Below are positions 14,473-24,604 of a stretch of DNA of 64,000 bases, piece after piece. Source of the DNA: Citrobacter farmeri (GTDB lineage Bacteria > Pseudomonadota > Gammaproteobacteria > Enterobacterales > Enterobacteriaceae); NCBI RefSeq assembly GCF_019048065.1, contig NZ_CP077291.1, positions 3,472,001 to 3,536,000 of the forward strand, in the 5' to 3' direction. A model generated the notes under the pieces. That model saw only the letters and a list, made by a program, of their open reading frames with translations, ran no database searches and was not told the DNA's origin. The position numbers and the translations under genes are program-made. Numbering within the stretch: the stretch's first letter is position 1; every line of letters starts with the position of its first letter.

Positions 14473-15837
14473 ATGAACGATTATAAAATGACGCCGGGTG
14501 AGTTGCGCGCCACCTGGGGTTTAGGGACCGTATTTTCTCTGCGCATGCTTGGCATGTTTATGGTCCTGCCAGTTCTGACCACATACGGTATGGCCCTACA
14601 GGGTGCCAGCGAAGCCTTAATTGGCCTCGCCATCGGCATCTATGGTCTGGCACAGGCCATTTTTCAGATCCCTTTTGGATTACTCTCCGATCGCATCGGT
14701 CGCAAACCGCTGATTGTCGGTGGCCTCGCCGTGTTTATTCTCGGCAGCATCATTGCCGCACTGTCGGACTCCATCTGGGGCATTATTCTTGGCCGTGCGT
14801 TACAGGGATCGGGGGCGATTGCCGCAGCGGTGATGGCGCTACTGTCAGACTTAACCCGCGAACAAAATCGCACGAAGGCGATGGCGTTTATTGGCGTAAG
14901 CTTTGGTATCACCTTCGCGATTGCGATGGTGCTCGGGCCGGTAATCACTCACGCCCTGGGGCTCAACGCCCTCTTCTGGATGATTGCAATCCTGGCGACG
15001 CTTGGGATCGTCCTGACGCTGTGGGTCGTACCCGACAGCGCCAACCACGTGCTTAATCGCGAATCGGGGATGGTTAAAGGCAGTTTTAGTAAGGTATTAG
15101 CGGAACCGAAACTCTTGAAGCTCAACTTCGGCATCATGTGTCTGCACATTCTGCTGATGTCCACTTTCGTTGCCCTTCCAGGCCAGCTTGCAGATGCCGG
15201 TCTGCCAGCGGCAGAGCACTGGAAAGTGTATCTGGTGACGATGCTGATTTCGTTTGGTTCGGTCGTCCCATTCATTATCTATGCCGAAGTAAAGCGCCGG
15301 ATGAAACGGGTGTTCCTGTTCTGCGTGGCGCTGATTGTCATCGCCGAGATTGTTCTCTGGGGCGCGGGCAACCATTTCTGGGAACTGATTATCGGCGTGC
15401 AACTGTTCTTCCTCGCCTTCAACCTGATGGAAGCACTCCTTCCGTCACTGATCAGCAAAGAATCTCCGGCAGGCTACAAAGGGACGGCAATGGGGGTGTA
15501 TTCCACCAGCCAGTTCCTCGGCGTCGCGTTAGGGGGATCGCTGGGCGGCTGGATTGACGGAATGTTTGACGGGCAGACCGTTTTTCTTGTCGGCGCGTTT
15601 TTAGCCGTTGTCTGGCTCGCTGTCGCCAGCACCATGAAAGAGCCGCCGTATGTCAGCAGCCTGCGGGTCGTCATTCCGCCGGAGATTGCTGCCGATGACG
15701 TGCTGAAACAACGCTTGCTGGCAACAAAAGGCGTCAGTGAAGTGTTGATTGCACAACAGGAACATTCTGCTTACGTGAAGATAGACAGCAAAGTGACCAA
15801 CCGCTTTGAGGTTGAGCAGGTCATCAGCCGGGCGTAA
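14473..15837 (+). CDS. yajR: YajR, MFS transporter with C-terminal YAM domain
   Basis: Inner-membrane major facilitator protein of 454 residues: 12 helices (about 15-390), with the MFS motif A GLLSDRIGRKPL between helices 2 and 3 and motif C-like GPVITHALG. A soluble C-terminal ferredoxin-like YAM domain follows (about 390-454, ending EQEHSAYVKIDSKVTNRF). Substrate not established. The start MNDYKMTPGE matches E. coli and follows AGGTGGGA. Convergent with yajQ and divergent from the DUF1493 pair. Confidence 0.96.
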   Translation: MNDYKMTPGELRATWGLGTVFSLRMLGMFMVLPVLTTYGMALQGASEALIGLAIGIYGLAQAIFQIPFGLLSDRIGRKPLIVGGLAVFILGSIIAALSDSIWGIILGRALQGSGAIAAAVMALLSDLTREQNRTKAMAFIGVSFGITFAIAMVLGPVITHALGLNALFWMIAILATLGIVLTLWVVPDSANHVLNRESGMVKGSFSKVLAEPKLLKLNFGIMCLHILLMSTFVALPGQLADAGLPAAEHWKVYLVTMLISFGSVVPFIIYAEVKRRMKRVFLFCVALIVIAEIVLWGAGNHFWELIIGVQLFFLAFNLMEALLPSLISKESPAGYKGTAMGVYSTSQFLGVALGGSLGGWIDGMFDGQTVFLVGAFLAVVWLAVASTMKEPPYVSSLRVVIPPEIAADDVLKQRLLATKGVSEVLIAQQEHSAYVKIDSKVTNRFEVEQVISRA

Positions 15838-15845
15838 AAAGGGAA

Positions 15846-15867
15846 ACGGTCCGGAAAACCGGACCGT
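15846..15867. terminator. Bidirectional terminator between yajR and yajQ
   Basis: Perfect 9-bp stem ACGGTCCGG / CCGGACCGT with AAAA loop in the 36-base gap between two convergent genes. On the minus strand it is followed by TTTCCCTTTTT. Confidence 0.75.
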
Positions 15868-15873
15868 GAAAGA

Positions 15874-16365
15874 TTAATCGCGGAAGTTTTTAAACTGGAA
15901 CGGCTGCCCTAAATCGCCGCCGCGTACCAGCGCCATCACGGACTGGAGGTCATCACGGGATTTCCCGGTCACGCGAATCTCTTCCCCCTGAATCTGCGCC
16001 TGCACTTTCAGCTTGCTGTCTTTAATCAGCTTAACAATTTTCTTCTGAACCGCGCTCTCAATGCCCTGCTTCAGTTTCGCTTCCACAAACCAGGTCTTCC
16101 CGCTGTGAACGAACTCTTCCGGCACATCGAGCGACGTCCCTTCAATGCCGCGTTTAAGCAGCTTGGCACGCAGAATGTCCAGCAACTGGTTAACCTGGAA
16201 ATCGGATTCGCTCAGCACTTTGATGGTTTTATTGGCATCGTTGAGCTCAAATGTTGCTTCAACGCCGCGAAAATCAAAGCGTGACTCAACTTCACGGATG
16301 GCGTTATCTACGCCGTTACGTGCTTCCTGAAGATCAACTTCAGAGACAATATCGAAAGATGGCAT
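15874..16365 (-). CDS. yajQ: YajQ, nucleotide-binding protein
   Basis: Cytosolic 163-residue member of the UPF0234/YajQ family; relatives bind nucleotides, and a Xanthomonas homologue binds cyclic di-GMP. Starts [21 protein letters not shown] and ends [15 protein letters not shown], both hallmark segments. The start is preceded by GGGAGAGG; an ORF extension of 15 codons upstream is unsupported. Divergent from panE. Confidence 0.96.
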   Translation of the reverse strand: MPSFDIVSEVDLQEARNGVDNAIREVESRFDFRGVEATFELNDANKTIKVLSESDFQVNQLLDILRAKLLKRGIEGTSLDVPEEFVHSGKTWFVEAKLKQGIESAVQKKIVKLIKDSKLKVQAQIQGEEIRVTGKSRDDLQSVMALVRGGDLGQPFQFKNFRD

Positions 16366-16478
16366 CTTTTCCTCTCCCTTCATTTTTGATGCGAAGCATA
16401 ATACCTGCAAAGTCTCTCAACAGACAGCGCTATACTATGGTAGCAAACACCTGGTGCTGTTGCGGGTGAGGAGGAAGA

Positions 16479-17943
<1,465 letters not shown>

Positions 17944-17970
17944 GATGACGCAACGCTTGTCTGTCTCCAG

Positions 17971-18046
17971 GCCGGATAAGATGCTTTAGCGTCGCCATCC
18001 GGCATCATCGTTGTGTTAAAGCCTGATGGCGCTACGCTTATCAGGC
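17971..18046. repeat. REP/BIME-type palindromic repeats
   Basis: Two palindromic units in the gap between convergent genes: 17971-18003 (GCCGGATAAG ... GCCATCCGGC) and 18021-18046 (GCCTGATGGC ... CTTATCAGGC). These are enterobacterial REP sequences, which often lie at 3' ends. Confidence 0.85.
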
Positions 18047-18071
18047 CTACAGTCAGCCTCCGACAAATCAT

Positions 18072-18860
18072 TCAGAACCAGGGCGCGGTACTCATCACAT
18101 TGCTGTAAAACAGCATTCTGCCAGCCAGTTCTCCCGTGATGATTAATGCCACCCATACCCAACTGCGCATCCCGTTGTTCAGGCGCGATATCCCCCACAC
18201 CGCGACACACACGCTGGCGAACAGTTGCCACCAGAGCAGAGGGCTTGACGCATCGGCGCCAGGAATCTGATAGCGGATCCCCAGCGCGCTGGCGCTCAGC
18301 ACAATCCCTATCACAATTCCCACATTACAGATCGTTGAGGATGGCAGATGCCAGTAAGCTCTGACGACGGCGATGCTCATAAACCCCGTCAGAAACGCCG
18401 TCCCCAGAAAAGCGACAGGCGTTGCTGCGCTGTGCCAGAGCGGGTGCAGCGGGATCTGGTAATACACCTGAGATGTCACCAGAATGGTGCCCAGCCCCAC
18501 CAGCGCCGTCGCACCCCCCAGCAGTATCACCGCGCGCTGTACAGGCTTGAACCAGCACAACAGTAGCCAACAAAACATCACGCCATTGAGCACGATAAAC
18601 GCGGCCACTTCCCGACTGAGCCAGGAGATCTCCAGGCCAGTAAGGGAACGGTAAGCACCTTCAGGCGATCCCAAATGCGCCAGCGACGCGCAGGAACCCA
18701 GCACAGTGATGATCCAGAATCGCAGCGCCAGCATACGGTACTGCACGGTACTGAATTTCCGCTTACGACCAGACTGGCACAAGGTAAGCGCCAGCACGCC
18801 GCCGATGCCCCACTGGGCGAAGACGGTAAAGAAGACCAATGGCAATTCATAGTGTTCCAT
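18072..18860 (-). CDS. DmsC-like membrane anchor subunit
   Basis: Integral membrane anchor, 262 residues, with about eight hydrophobic helices, of the DmsC type that takes electrons from menaquinol. Family-like features are the N-terminal MEHYELPLVFFTVFAQWGIG, the loop SLAHLGSPEGAYRSLTGLEISWLSRE (read in two parts) and FLTGFMSIAV. The start is set by GAGGAGAAC just before ATG. Third gene of a dmsA-dmsB-dmsC-like unit, 10 bases after the Fe-S subunit. Not E. coli DmsC itself; substrate of the complex unknown. Confidence 0.88.
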   Translation of the reverse strand: MEHYELPLVFFTVFAQWGIGGVLALTLCQSGRKRKFSTVQYRMLALRFWIITVLGSCASLAHLGSPEGAYRSLTGLEISWLSREVAAFIVLNGVMFCWLLLCWFKPVQRAVILLGGATALVGLGTILVTSQVYYQIPLHPLWHSAATPVAFLGTAFLTGFMSIAVVRAYWHLPSSTICNVGIVIGIVLSASALGIRYQIPGADASSPLLWWQLFASVCVAVWGISRLNNGMRSWVWVALIITGELAGRMLFYSNVMSTAPWF

Positions 18861-18870
18861 TTCGTTCTCC

Positions 18871-19416
18871 TCAATCCCGCGGCGGAATAATAACAATGTT
18901 AGGCTGGCTAATCGTGTGATCGGGCAGGTTGTAGCGTTTTTCCAGCACCGTCCACTGCGTCGTATGTTCCTGACGCAATTCAGCTATCTCGCCAAAACGT
19001 AATACCCCTGCCGGACAGGATTCCACGCAGCGCGGCTGTAATCCCTCATCAAGACGTTCAGCACACAGATTACACTTACTGGTTTTCCCCTCGGCAGGAT
19101 CGTACACCGGTGCGCTCCACGGACAGGCCATGATGCACATCCGGCAGCCAATGCAGCGATCGTGATCCTGAATGACAATGCCGTCTGCGCGCTTACTGTA
19201 TGTCCCCGCCGGGCAGACTTTCATGCACTGCGGATCATCGCAGTGGTTGCACGACATGCTGATAAAGGCCTGTGTATTGGGTTCATCCGTATGACGTTCG
19301 CGCACCCGACGCCAGAGCACCCCCGTCGGCGTCATGTTTTCCGATTTGCAGGCCATGCTACAGGTTTTGCAGCCATAGCAATTTTGCATATCAATAAGAA
19401 ATCCATACTGTTTCAT
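18871..19416 (-). CDS. DmsB-like four-cluster ferredoxin subunit
   Basis: Electron-transfer subunit of 181 residues with sixteen cysteines arranged for four [4Fe-4S] clusters: C13/16/19/23, C56/59/64/68, C88/91/94/98 and C115/118/130/134. No signal peptide, so it would travel with the Tat-exported catalytic partner. Shorter than DmsB (about 205), mainly at the C-terminus. Lies 5 bases after the molybdoenzyme gene; a purine run AGGGAGG precedes the start at a longer than usual distance. Confidence 0.92.
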   Translation of the reverse strand: MKQYGFLIDMQNCYGCKTCSMACKSENMTPTGVLWRRVRERHTDEPNTQAFISMSCNHCDDPQCMKVCPAGTYSKRADGIVIQDHDRCIGCRMCIMACPWSAPVYDPAEGKTSKCNLCAERLDEGLQPRCVESCPAGVLRFGEIAELRQEHTTQWTVLEKRYNLPDHTISQPNIVIIPPRD

Positions 19417-19421
19417 AATGA

Positions 19422-21755
19422 TTAAGCCTCCCTTCTCACATCCACCAGCGTACTGTTACAGCAGTGTCCATTCCCCAGCACCTCCACCTGATCGTTAGTA
19501 ACATGGCTGCTGCTTCCTCCCTGCTGCTCCCACCAACCGTTATCCAGACTCACCACTCCGCGTTTGATATGCGGGGTCACATCGGCAATCGCCCGATGCT
19601 GCCCGCGATGATTGAATACCACGACCCACTCTCCGGGCTGAATCTGACGCTGGCGGGCATCTTCCGGGTGGATCATCACGTTCGGACGATTACGCTGAAC
19701 CTCAAGGATCCATTCGTTCATGCCATGACTGGAATGCACGCTGCGCGCCAGTTTGCGCTGCACCGCCATTAACGGGTAAGTCTGCGCCAGTTCAGGCGAT
19801 CCTTTGACCGACTCTTTCACCTGCTTCCAGGTCACTACTGGCAGAAACTCTTTTTTGCTCCACTCCTCGATATACAGGTGCGCTTTTCCGGTCGAAGTAA
19901 GAAACTTACCGTCTTTAAACGGGATCCAGTCATCCTCGACAGGACATACTGGCCCTTTTTTCAACATGTCACGGGTGATACCCGAGCCTTTCAGACAGGT
20001 GTCGATATAGTGCTCAATCGGCTGGTTAAAGACCTCGCCAAAACCAAAGCGCTCGGCCAGACGGGCAAAAATCCAGTAATCGGGTTTGGCTTCTCCCGGA
20101 GGTTCCACCGCTTTCTCCATCAGTTGCACATAGTGGCTGCGCACGCCCGCCATAAGGCTGACATCCTCAAAAATGGTCGTGACAGGAAGTACCAGATCGG
20201 CATACAGCGCGGACGAGCTCATCAGGTTATCGGCTACCACCACAAAGGGCACTTTCTTAAAGGCCTCTCTCACCTGATTGGTATTGGGCAGTTGGGTCAT
20301 CGCGCCCAGCGTCATGTTCCACCAGAATTTAATCGCGTGCGGTTTTTCGTTAACGACCCAGTCACCGATTTTGGGAATAGGAATGGGGGGAATTTTGGCT
20401 GCATTTGGCGCGGGTGGAACGATGGGCGAGAATTTTGCCATCTGGCGAACGCCCCCCGCATCGCAGACTCCAGCCCCGGCTTTACCGATATTGCCGGTGA
20501 TCAGCGCCAGATAGAACTGGCTGGCGGCAACGTAGGTGCCAAACTCGGTTCGCTGAGCCCCGGACATATTCTGCACAATCATCGCCGGTTGCGTTGAGGC
20601 ATAATCTCGCGCCAGACGCAGCACCGTCTGCGCGGGTACGTCGGTCTCTTCCTCAACTTTCTGCGCTGTCCAGGGTTTCGCCTGGGCCCAGACGTTATCC
20701 AGCACGGTGGTGAACTCACTGTTGGCAGGCAACTCATCGCCGAGCAATGCTGGCATCACGCCGGGATCATCATGGCGTTTCAGGGTCTGGCTTTGGGTAT
20801 CAAACACCAGGTAACTATCCACGTCCTTAGGATCGGCGCGCATCAGTTGTTGCTGTGAGTCGACCAGGTAGACCGCGCCGGTATGCGCGCGCAGGAAATC
20901 CGCGTCATAACGCTTCTCCTGCATGATGATGTTAATCATCCCTAACGCCAGGGCAATATCGGTGCCCGGTATGATAGGCACCCATTCGTCGGCTTTGGCC
21001 GCCGTTTCGTTAAACCGGGGATCGATCACCACCAGCCGGGCACCGTTTCTCTGCGCCTGCGAGTAGTTTTTAAAATAGGCATGCATGGTGACCGCCGGAT
21101 TATTCCCCCAGCAGAGAATGTAGCGACTGTCCGCAATAGTGTCGCGAGTATCGGCATAGCGTAGACCCACCATTGGCATCATAGCGGCGGTCACCGCCGC
21201 ACAGCATAGCGAACCGGCGGTTTTAGTGCTGCCACCGAGATAATCGAAGAAGGCTTTGCCCATATCATTCTTGATAGAATCCATGTTCCCCGAAGCGGCG
21301 GTGAGCAGTAAGCCCTTATTTCCCTCAGTGGCAATGGTTTCCCGGATGTTCTTTTCAATGAGATCCAGCGCAGCATCCCAGCTAATCGGCTGAAATTTCC
21401 CCTCGCCTTTTTCCCCTATGCGTAGCAGCGGTTTTGTCAACCGTAACGGGTGATAGACCCATTTGGTGCGGCTAATTCCCCGCAAGCAGCATTTCACATT
21501 GAAGCCTTTCGTCGCTTCAATTTTCATTAAGCGGTCTTTCCAGACATACGCCGTCAGGTTGCAGTGCAAACACTCCATTGCGCAGGTCGAGCGAAACGTC
21601 TGGTAATCCGTTTGCTTAAGACGAACCCGGGGCAACGGTGAACCGTTGGCCTGCCGCAGCGTCAGAAACGTTGGCACCAGTGACGACAACCCCACTACGC
21701 CGAGCCCTTTTAGCAGGGTTCTTCTTTTTAAATGAATATTGCTCAATGCGTCCAT
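19422..21755 (-). CDS. DMSO-reductase family molybdopterin oxidoreductase, catalytic subunit
   Basis: Tat-exported molybdenum enzyme of the CISM family, 777 residues. The Tat signal is KRRTLLKG (twin Arg 11-12) with a hydrophobic core to about 32. Fe-S ligands are C58, C62, C65 and C89 or C90, an unusual C-x3-C-x2-C spacing. The candidate metal ligand lies in TAGSLCCAA (C184 or C185), whereas DmsA has Ser. Later segments SRYILCWGNNPAVT, ADNLMSSSALYADLVLP and the C-terminal molybdopterin-dinucleotide-binding domain (about 650-777) are typical. Head of an operon with DmsB- and DmsC-like genes, divergent from an IclR-type regulator. Substrate unknown: S-oxide, N-oxide, sulfur or arsenic compounds are all possible. 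Confidence 0.9.
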   Translation of the reverse strand: MDALSNIHLKRRTLLKGLGVVGLSSLVPTFLTLRQANGSPLPRVRLKQTDYQTFRSTCAMECLHCNLTAYVWKDRLMKIEATKGFNVKCCLRGISRTKWVYHPLRLTKPLLRIGEKGEGKFQPISWDAALDLIEKNIRETIATEGNKGLLLTAASGNMDSIKNDMGKAFFDYLGGSTKTAGSLCCAAVTAAMMPMVGLRYADTRDTIADSRYILCWGNNPAVTMHAYFKNYSQAQRNGARLVVIDPRFNETAAKADEWVPIIPGTDIALALGMINIIMQEKRYDADFLRAHTGAVYLVDSQQQLMRADPKDVDSYLVFDTQSQTLKRHDDPGVMPALLGDELPANSEFTTVLDNVWAQAKPWTAQKVEEETDVPAQTVLRLARDYASTQPAMIVQNMSGAQRTEFGTYVAASQFYLALITGNIGKAGAGVCDAGGVRQMAKFSPIVPPAPNAAKIPPIPIPKIGDWVVNEKPHAIKFWWNMTLGAMTQLPNTNQVREAFKKVPFVVVADNLMSSSALYADLVLPVTTIFEDVSLMAGVRSHYVQLMEKAVEPPGEAKPDYWIFARLAERFGFGEVFNQPIEHYIDTCLKGSGITRDMLKKGPVCPVEDDWIPFKDGKFLTSTGKAHLYIEEWSKKEFLPVVTWKQVKESVKGSPELAQTYPLMAVQRKLARSVHSSHGMNEWILEVQRNRPNVMIHPEDARQRQIQPGEWVVVFNHRGQHRAIADVTPHIKRGVVSLDNGWWEQQGGSSSHVTNDQVEVLGNGHCCNSTLVDVRREA

Positions 21756-21785
21756 GTTCTTGCCTCTAAAAAAAGTTCATTATTA

Positions 21786-21801
21786 GTTAACCCAGGTTAA
21801 C
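21786..21801. promoter_or_regulatory. Inverted repeat in the molybdoenzyme promoter
   Basis: GTTAACC-CA-GGTTAAC, two 7-base arms with a 2-base centre, 31 bases before the catalytic-subunit ATG. It may be an operator for the divergent IclR-type regulator; the GTTAA units also resemble ArcA half-sites. It overlaps the place where a -10 would lie. Confidence 0.5.
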
Positions 21802-21812
21802 CAGTAATTAAC

Positions 21813-21826
21813 TTGAGAGAGGTCAA
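21813..21826 (-). promoter_or_regulatory. FNR-like site
   Basis: TTGAGAGAGGTCAA keeps both FNR half-sites (TTGA-N6-TCAA). Its centre is about 64 bases before the start codon of the molybdoenzyme gene. A TAATAAT on the minus strand at 21784-21778 could be the -10, which puts the site near -41 to -47, fitting class II activation under anaerobic conditions. Confidence 0.5.
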
Positions 21827-21860
21827 GATCATCCCATTTAGGCGTAACGGCCTTTTTGAA

Positions 21861-21899
21861 TTGCGAAGACAGTCAGGATTTCTGTCGCAATGGTATAAT
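21861..21899 (+). promoter_or_regulatory. Promoter and dyad of the IclR-type regulator
   Basis: An extended -10, TGG-TATAAT, ends at 21899. Just upstream is a dyad with outer arms TTGCGA (21861-21866) and TCGCAA (21885-21890) and inner ACAG/CTGT. The dyad fills the -35 region, so a bound protein would block RNA polymerase; autoregulation is the natural guess. Confidence 0.5.
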
Positions 21900-21926
21900 C
21901 GTGAAGAATTAATCAAGAGAACGCAT

Positions 21927-22622
21927 ATGGCTGAAACATCACAAGGGGTCAATTCGGTTGATATCGCCGTCAACATTCTGACGTTTATTGCCAGTCAAAA
22001 CGGTCAGGCGCGGGCCATCGATATCGCCGCTGGATGCAACCTGTCCAAGAGTCGTTTACACAAGTATCTGGTTTCACTCTGTCGAACCGGTATGTTGGGG
22101 CAAAACGAAAAAGGACTCTATTGTCTTGGATCGACACTTTTTCAGATGGCGGGCAATCCAACGGCTGCACGCGATCCGGTAAGTGAACTCAATACGGCGC
22201 TGATCGCATTTCGCGATACCTTTAACCACTCTACCGGCGTGGTGGTGGCGATGGGTGACGGATTAGTGCTGAAACACTACCATCGCAGCTTCCGTAATGT
22301 GGATATCGATTTTCTGCCCAATACCCCCGTTCCGCTGCACGCCAGTTCAGCAGGTCAGGTGTTCATGAGTTATTCCGACTATCAGCCGCAGAATCAGGCA
22401 CAGAAACAATTGATTGCGCAGATACAGTCTCAGGGCTATGCGGTACGCTACAATCCAACGCAGGGGATCCCTGGCGCACAGTCGATTGCCTGTCCGCTAC
22501 GGAATGGGAAAGGAGATCTGGTGGCGATTGCCGTAACGATGGGATTCTTCAGTACAGATGTTATCCCGCAGATTGCCGGACAGCTAGTGAGAAGCGTCGC
22601 GGCGCTTCATCCGCAGGATTAA
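21927..22622 (+). CDS. IclR-family transcriptional regulator
   Basis: 231-residue regulator. The N-terminal winged helix (about 8-65: SVDIAVNILTFIASQ ... CNLSKSRLHKYLVSLC ... GLYCLGSTLF) is followed by an IclR effector domain (about 80-231; PVPLHASSAGQVFMSY, IACPLRNGKGDLVAIAV). The ATG after AAGAGA is chosen over a 38-codon upstream extension that would run through the promoter. Divergent from the DMSO-reductase-like operon, which it probably controls. Slightly shorter than the usual 250-270 residues. Confidence 0.88.
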   Translation: MAETSQGVNSVDIAVNILTFIASQNGQARAIDIAAGCNLSKSRLHKYLVSLCRTGMLGQNEKGLYCLGSTLFQMAGNPTAARDPVSELNTALIAFRDTFNHSTGVVVAMGDGLVLKHYHRSFRNVDIDFLPNTPVPLHASSAGQVFMSYSDYQPQNQAQKQLIAQIQSQGYAVRYNPTQGIPGAQSIACPLRNGKGDLVAIAVTMGFFSTDVIPQIAGQLVRSVAALHPQD

Positions 22623-22623
22623 G

Positions 22624-22652
22624 TTTCCCCCGGCGCGGATGGCCGGAGGAAA
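22624..22652. terminator. Hairpin between the convergent IclR-type gene and thiI
   Basis: Arms TTTCC-C-CCGGC and GCCGG-A-GGAAA with one internal mismatch and a 7-base loop, in the 36-base gap between converging genes. There is no long T run, so terminator activity is only probable. Confidence 0.5.
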
Positions 22653-22658
22653 TCGCGG

Positions 22659-24107
22659 TTACGGGCGATATACCTTCACATTTTCAAAGCCCTGCTCGCG
22701 CAGATACAGCGCTTGTAATCGGCTCATCACGCCGCGCTCGCACCACAGCAGCCAGGTTTTATTCTGGTCGAGATCGCCGAATTGCGTGCTCAGCTTGTAG
22801 AACGGCAGTGAAACCACCTCCACGCCTTCCACCTTCAGCGGCTTATCATCCTGCTCGTCGATAGCGCGGATATCCAGAATCACGTCGTTCGGACCAAAAC
22901 CACTGACGGTTTCGACTTCCACCACGTCCTGCTGCGTTTGCTGCGCAATTTCGCGAATATCCACATTGCTTGCTTCTTCAACCACCTTCTCGAGGATGCT
23001 GAAGTCAAAGTTCTCTTCTTCTGCTTCAATCTTCGCCTTGATGGCTTTCACCGTCGGGCTTTTTGAAATCACGCCGCAGTATTCCGGCATGGTGCGGGCA
23101 AAGTCTTCAGTCCCAATCTGGCGCGCCAGATTGATGATGTGCTCTTTATCGTAAGAAATCAGCGGACGCAGGATCAGCGTATCGGAGACGTTATCGATCA
23201 GACGCAGATTGGTCAGCGTCTGGCTGGAAACCTGGCCCAGCGCTTCGCCGGTGACCAGCGCCTGCACGCCATAACGCTCCGCCACTTTCGACGCCGCACG
23301 AACCATCATACGTTTGAGCACCACACCCATCTGACCGTCATCGACTTTCTCGAGGATCTCGCCGACCACTGGCTCAAAATTGATGGCGACAAAGCGCACG
23401 CGATGCGAGCTGCCGAAGCGGTTCCACAGATAGTGCGCCACTTGACGAACGCCGATTTCATGCGCCGCACCGCCGAGATTAAAGAAGCAGTAGTGAACGC
23501 GGCAGCCGCGACGCATCAGCATATAGCTGGAAACCCCGGAGTCGAAACCGCCGGAGATCAGCGAGAGTACATCTTCCTGAGTACCGATCGGGAAACCACC
23601 GATCCCTTCGTAACGCCCTTTAATGAGCAGCAGACGATCATCTTCCACTTCCAGATGAACAGTCACATCCGGGTTGGTCAGCTTCACGCGCGCCGATTCA
23701 ATGTGCTGGTTTAAACCGCCGCCCACGTAACGTTCCACGTCGATAGAGCTAAACTCGTGTTTACCGCGACGTTTAACGCGCACGCAGAAGGTCTTACCTT
23801 CCAGCCGATCGCGGTATTGCGCCAGCGCCTTCTCGAAAATATCGTGCATGTCGGTAAACGGCACGTCTTCGACTTCGAGAATGTGGTGAATCCCTGGGAT
23901 GCGGGTCAGCGCGTCGCGGATCGCCAGACGCTGGTTTTCATCTTTCGCGCGAACTTCGATGTTATCCCAGTGGCGGACAACGGCGAGGGTCTCATCATAG
24001 TGCTTTAAAACGTTACGAATGTTCCCGGTCAGCATTTTTATAAAGCGCAAACGCACAGATTGGCTTTTGATGGTAATTTCCGGGAACAATTTAATGATAA
24101 ACTTCAT
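22659..24107 (-). CDS. thiI: ThiI, tRNA 4-thiouridine synthetase and thiamine sulfurtransferase
   Basis: Makes s4U at tRNA position 8 and passes sulfur to ThiS for thiazole synthesis. 482 residues, the enterobacterial full length. Domains: ferredoxin-like/THUMP (about 1-165), PP-loop ATPase with [11 protein letters not shown] (about 184-194), and a C-terminal rhodanese-like domain with the persulfide Cys456 in [13 protein letters not shown]. Divergent from xseB. Confidence 0.98.
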   Translation of the reverse strand: MKFIIKLFPEITIKSQSVRLRFIKMLTGNIRNVLKHYDETLAVVRHWDNIEVRAKDENQRLAIRDALTRIPGIHHILEVEDVPFTDMHDIFEKALAQYRDRLEGKTFCVRVKRRGKHEFSSIDVERYVGGGLNQHIESARVKLTNPDVTVHLEVEDDRLLLIKGRYEGIGGFPIGTQEDVLSLISGGFDSGVSSYMLMRRGCRVHYCFFNLGGAAHEIGVRQVAHYLWNRFGSSHRVRFVAINFEPVVGEILEKVDDGQMGVVLKRMMVRAASKVAERYGVQALVTGEALGQVSSQTLTNLRLIDNVSDTLILRPLISYDKEHIINLARQIGTEDFARTMPEYCGVISKSPTVKAIKAKIEAEEENFDFSILEKVVEEASNVDIREIAQQTQQDVVEVETVSGFGPNDVILDIRAIDEQDDKPLKVEGVEVVSLPFYKLSTQFGDLDQNKTWLLWCERGVMSRLQALYLREQGFENVKVYRP

Positions 24108-24361
24108 GGCGGCAATGGTTCTTTAGCAAGCCAGTTACGGCTTGTATTGGAGAAATAGTACAGCAACCCCGTTAAGCGGCTGCATCCAGGCGCGGAAGTA
24201 TACCACTATCATACGATTCCTGTGCACATTGCGCGTTATACCCTCAATAATTCGCGGGCAGCCAACGTACAGGCAGCCCGAAGTATGATGGGTAAGTTTG
24301 ATAATTGCTCTGAGTCCGTTACCATATCAGGGCTGAAAATACTGAGAGTCAGACATTTATT

Positions 24362-24604
24362 ATGGCGAAGAAAAATGAGGCGCCGGTCAGCTTTGAAACG
24401 TCGCTGAACGAGCTGGAGCAAATTGTAACGCGTCTGGAAAGTGGCGATCTGCCGCTGGAAGAGGCGCTGAATGAATTCGAACGTGGCGTGCAACTGGCAC
24501 GTCAGGGTCAGGTAAAATTGCAACAGGCGGAACAGCGTGTGCAAATCCTGCTGTCTGACAATGAAGACGCATCTCCTACGCCTTTTACAGCGGATAACGA
24601 GTAA
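24362..24604 (+). CDS. xseB: Exodeoxyribonuclease VII small subunit
   Basis: Small 80-residue coiled-coil subunit that binds XseA to form exonuclease VII. Segments [25 protein letters not shown] and [12 protein letters not shown] (family core) are intact. First gene of xseB-ispA-dxs; its stop is immediately followed by the ispA ATG. Confidence 0.97.
   Translation: MAKKNEAPVSFETSLNELEQIVTRLESGDLPLEEALNEFERGVQLARQGQVKLQQAEQRVQILLSDNEDASPTPFTADNE

Noticed and set aside
17944..18071. Gap after yajL considered as a small RNA gene because of its hairpins
   Set aside because: The stems are REP-type repeats and no promoter or terminator for an RNA gene was seen.
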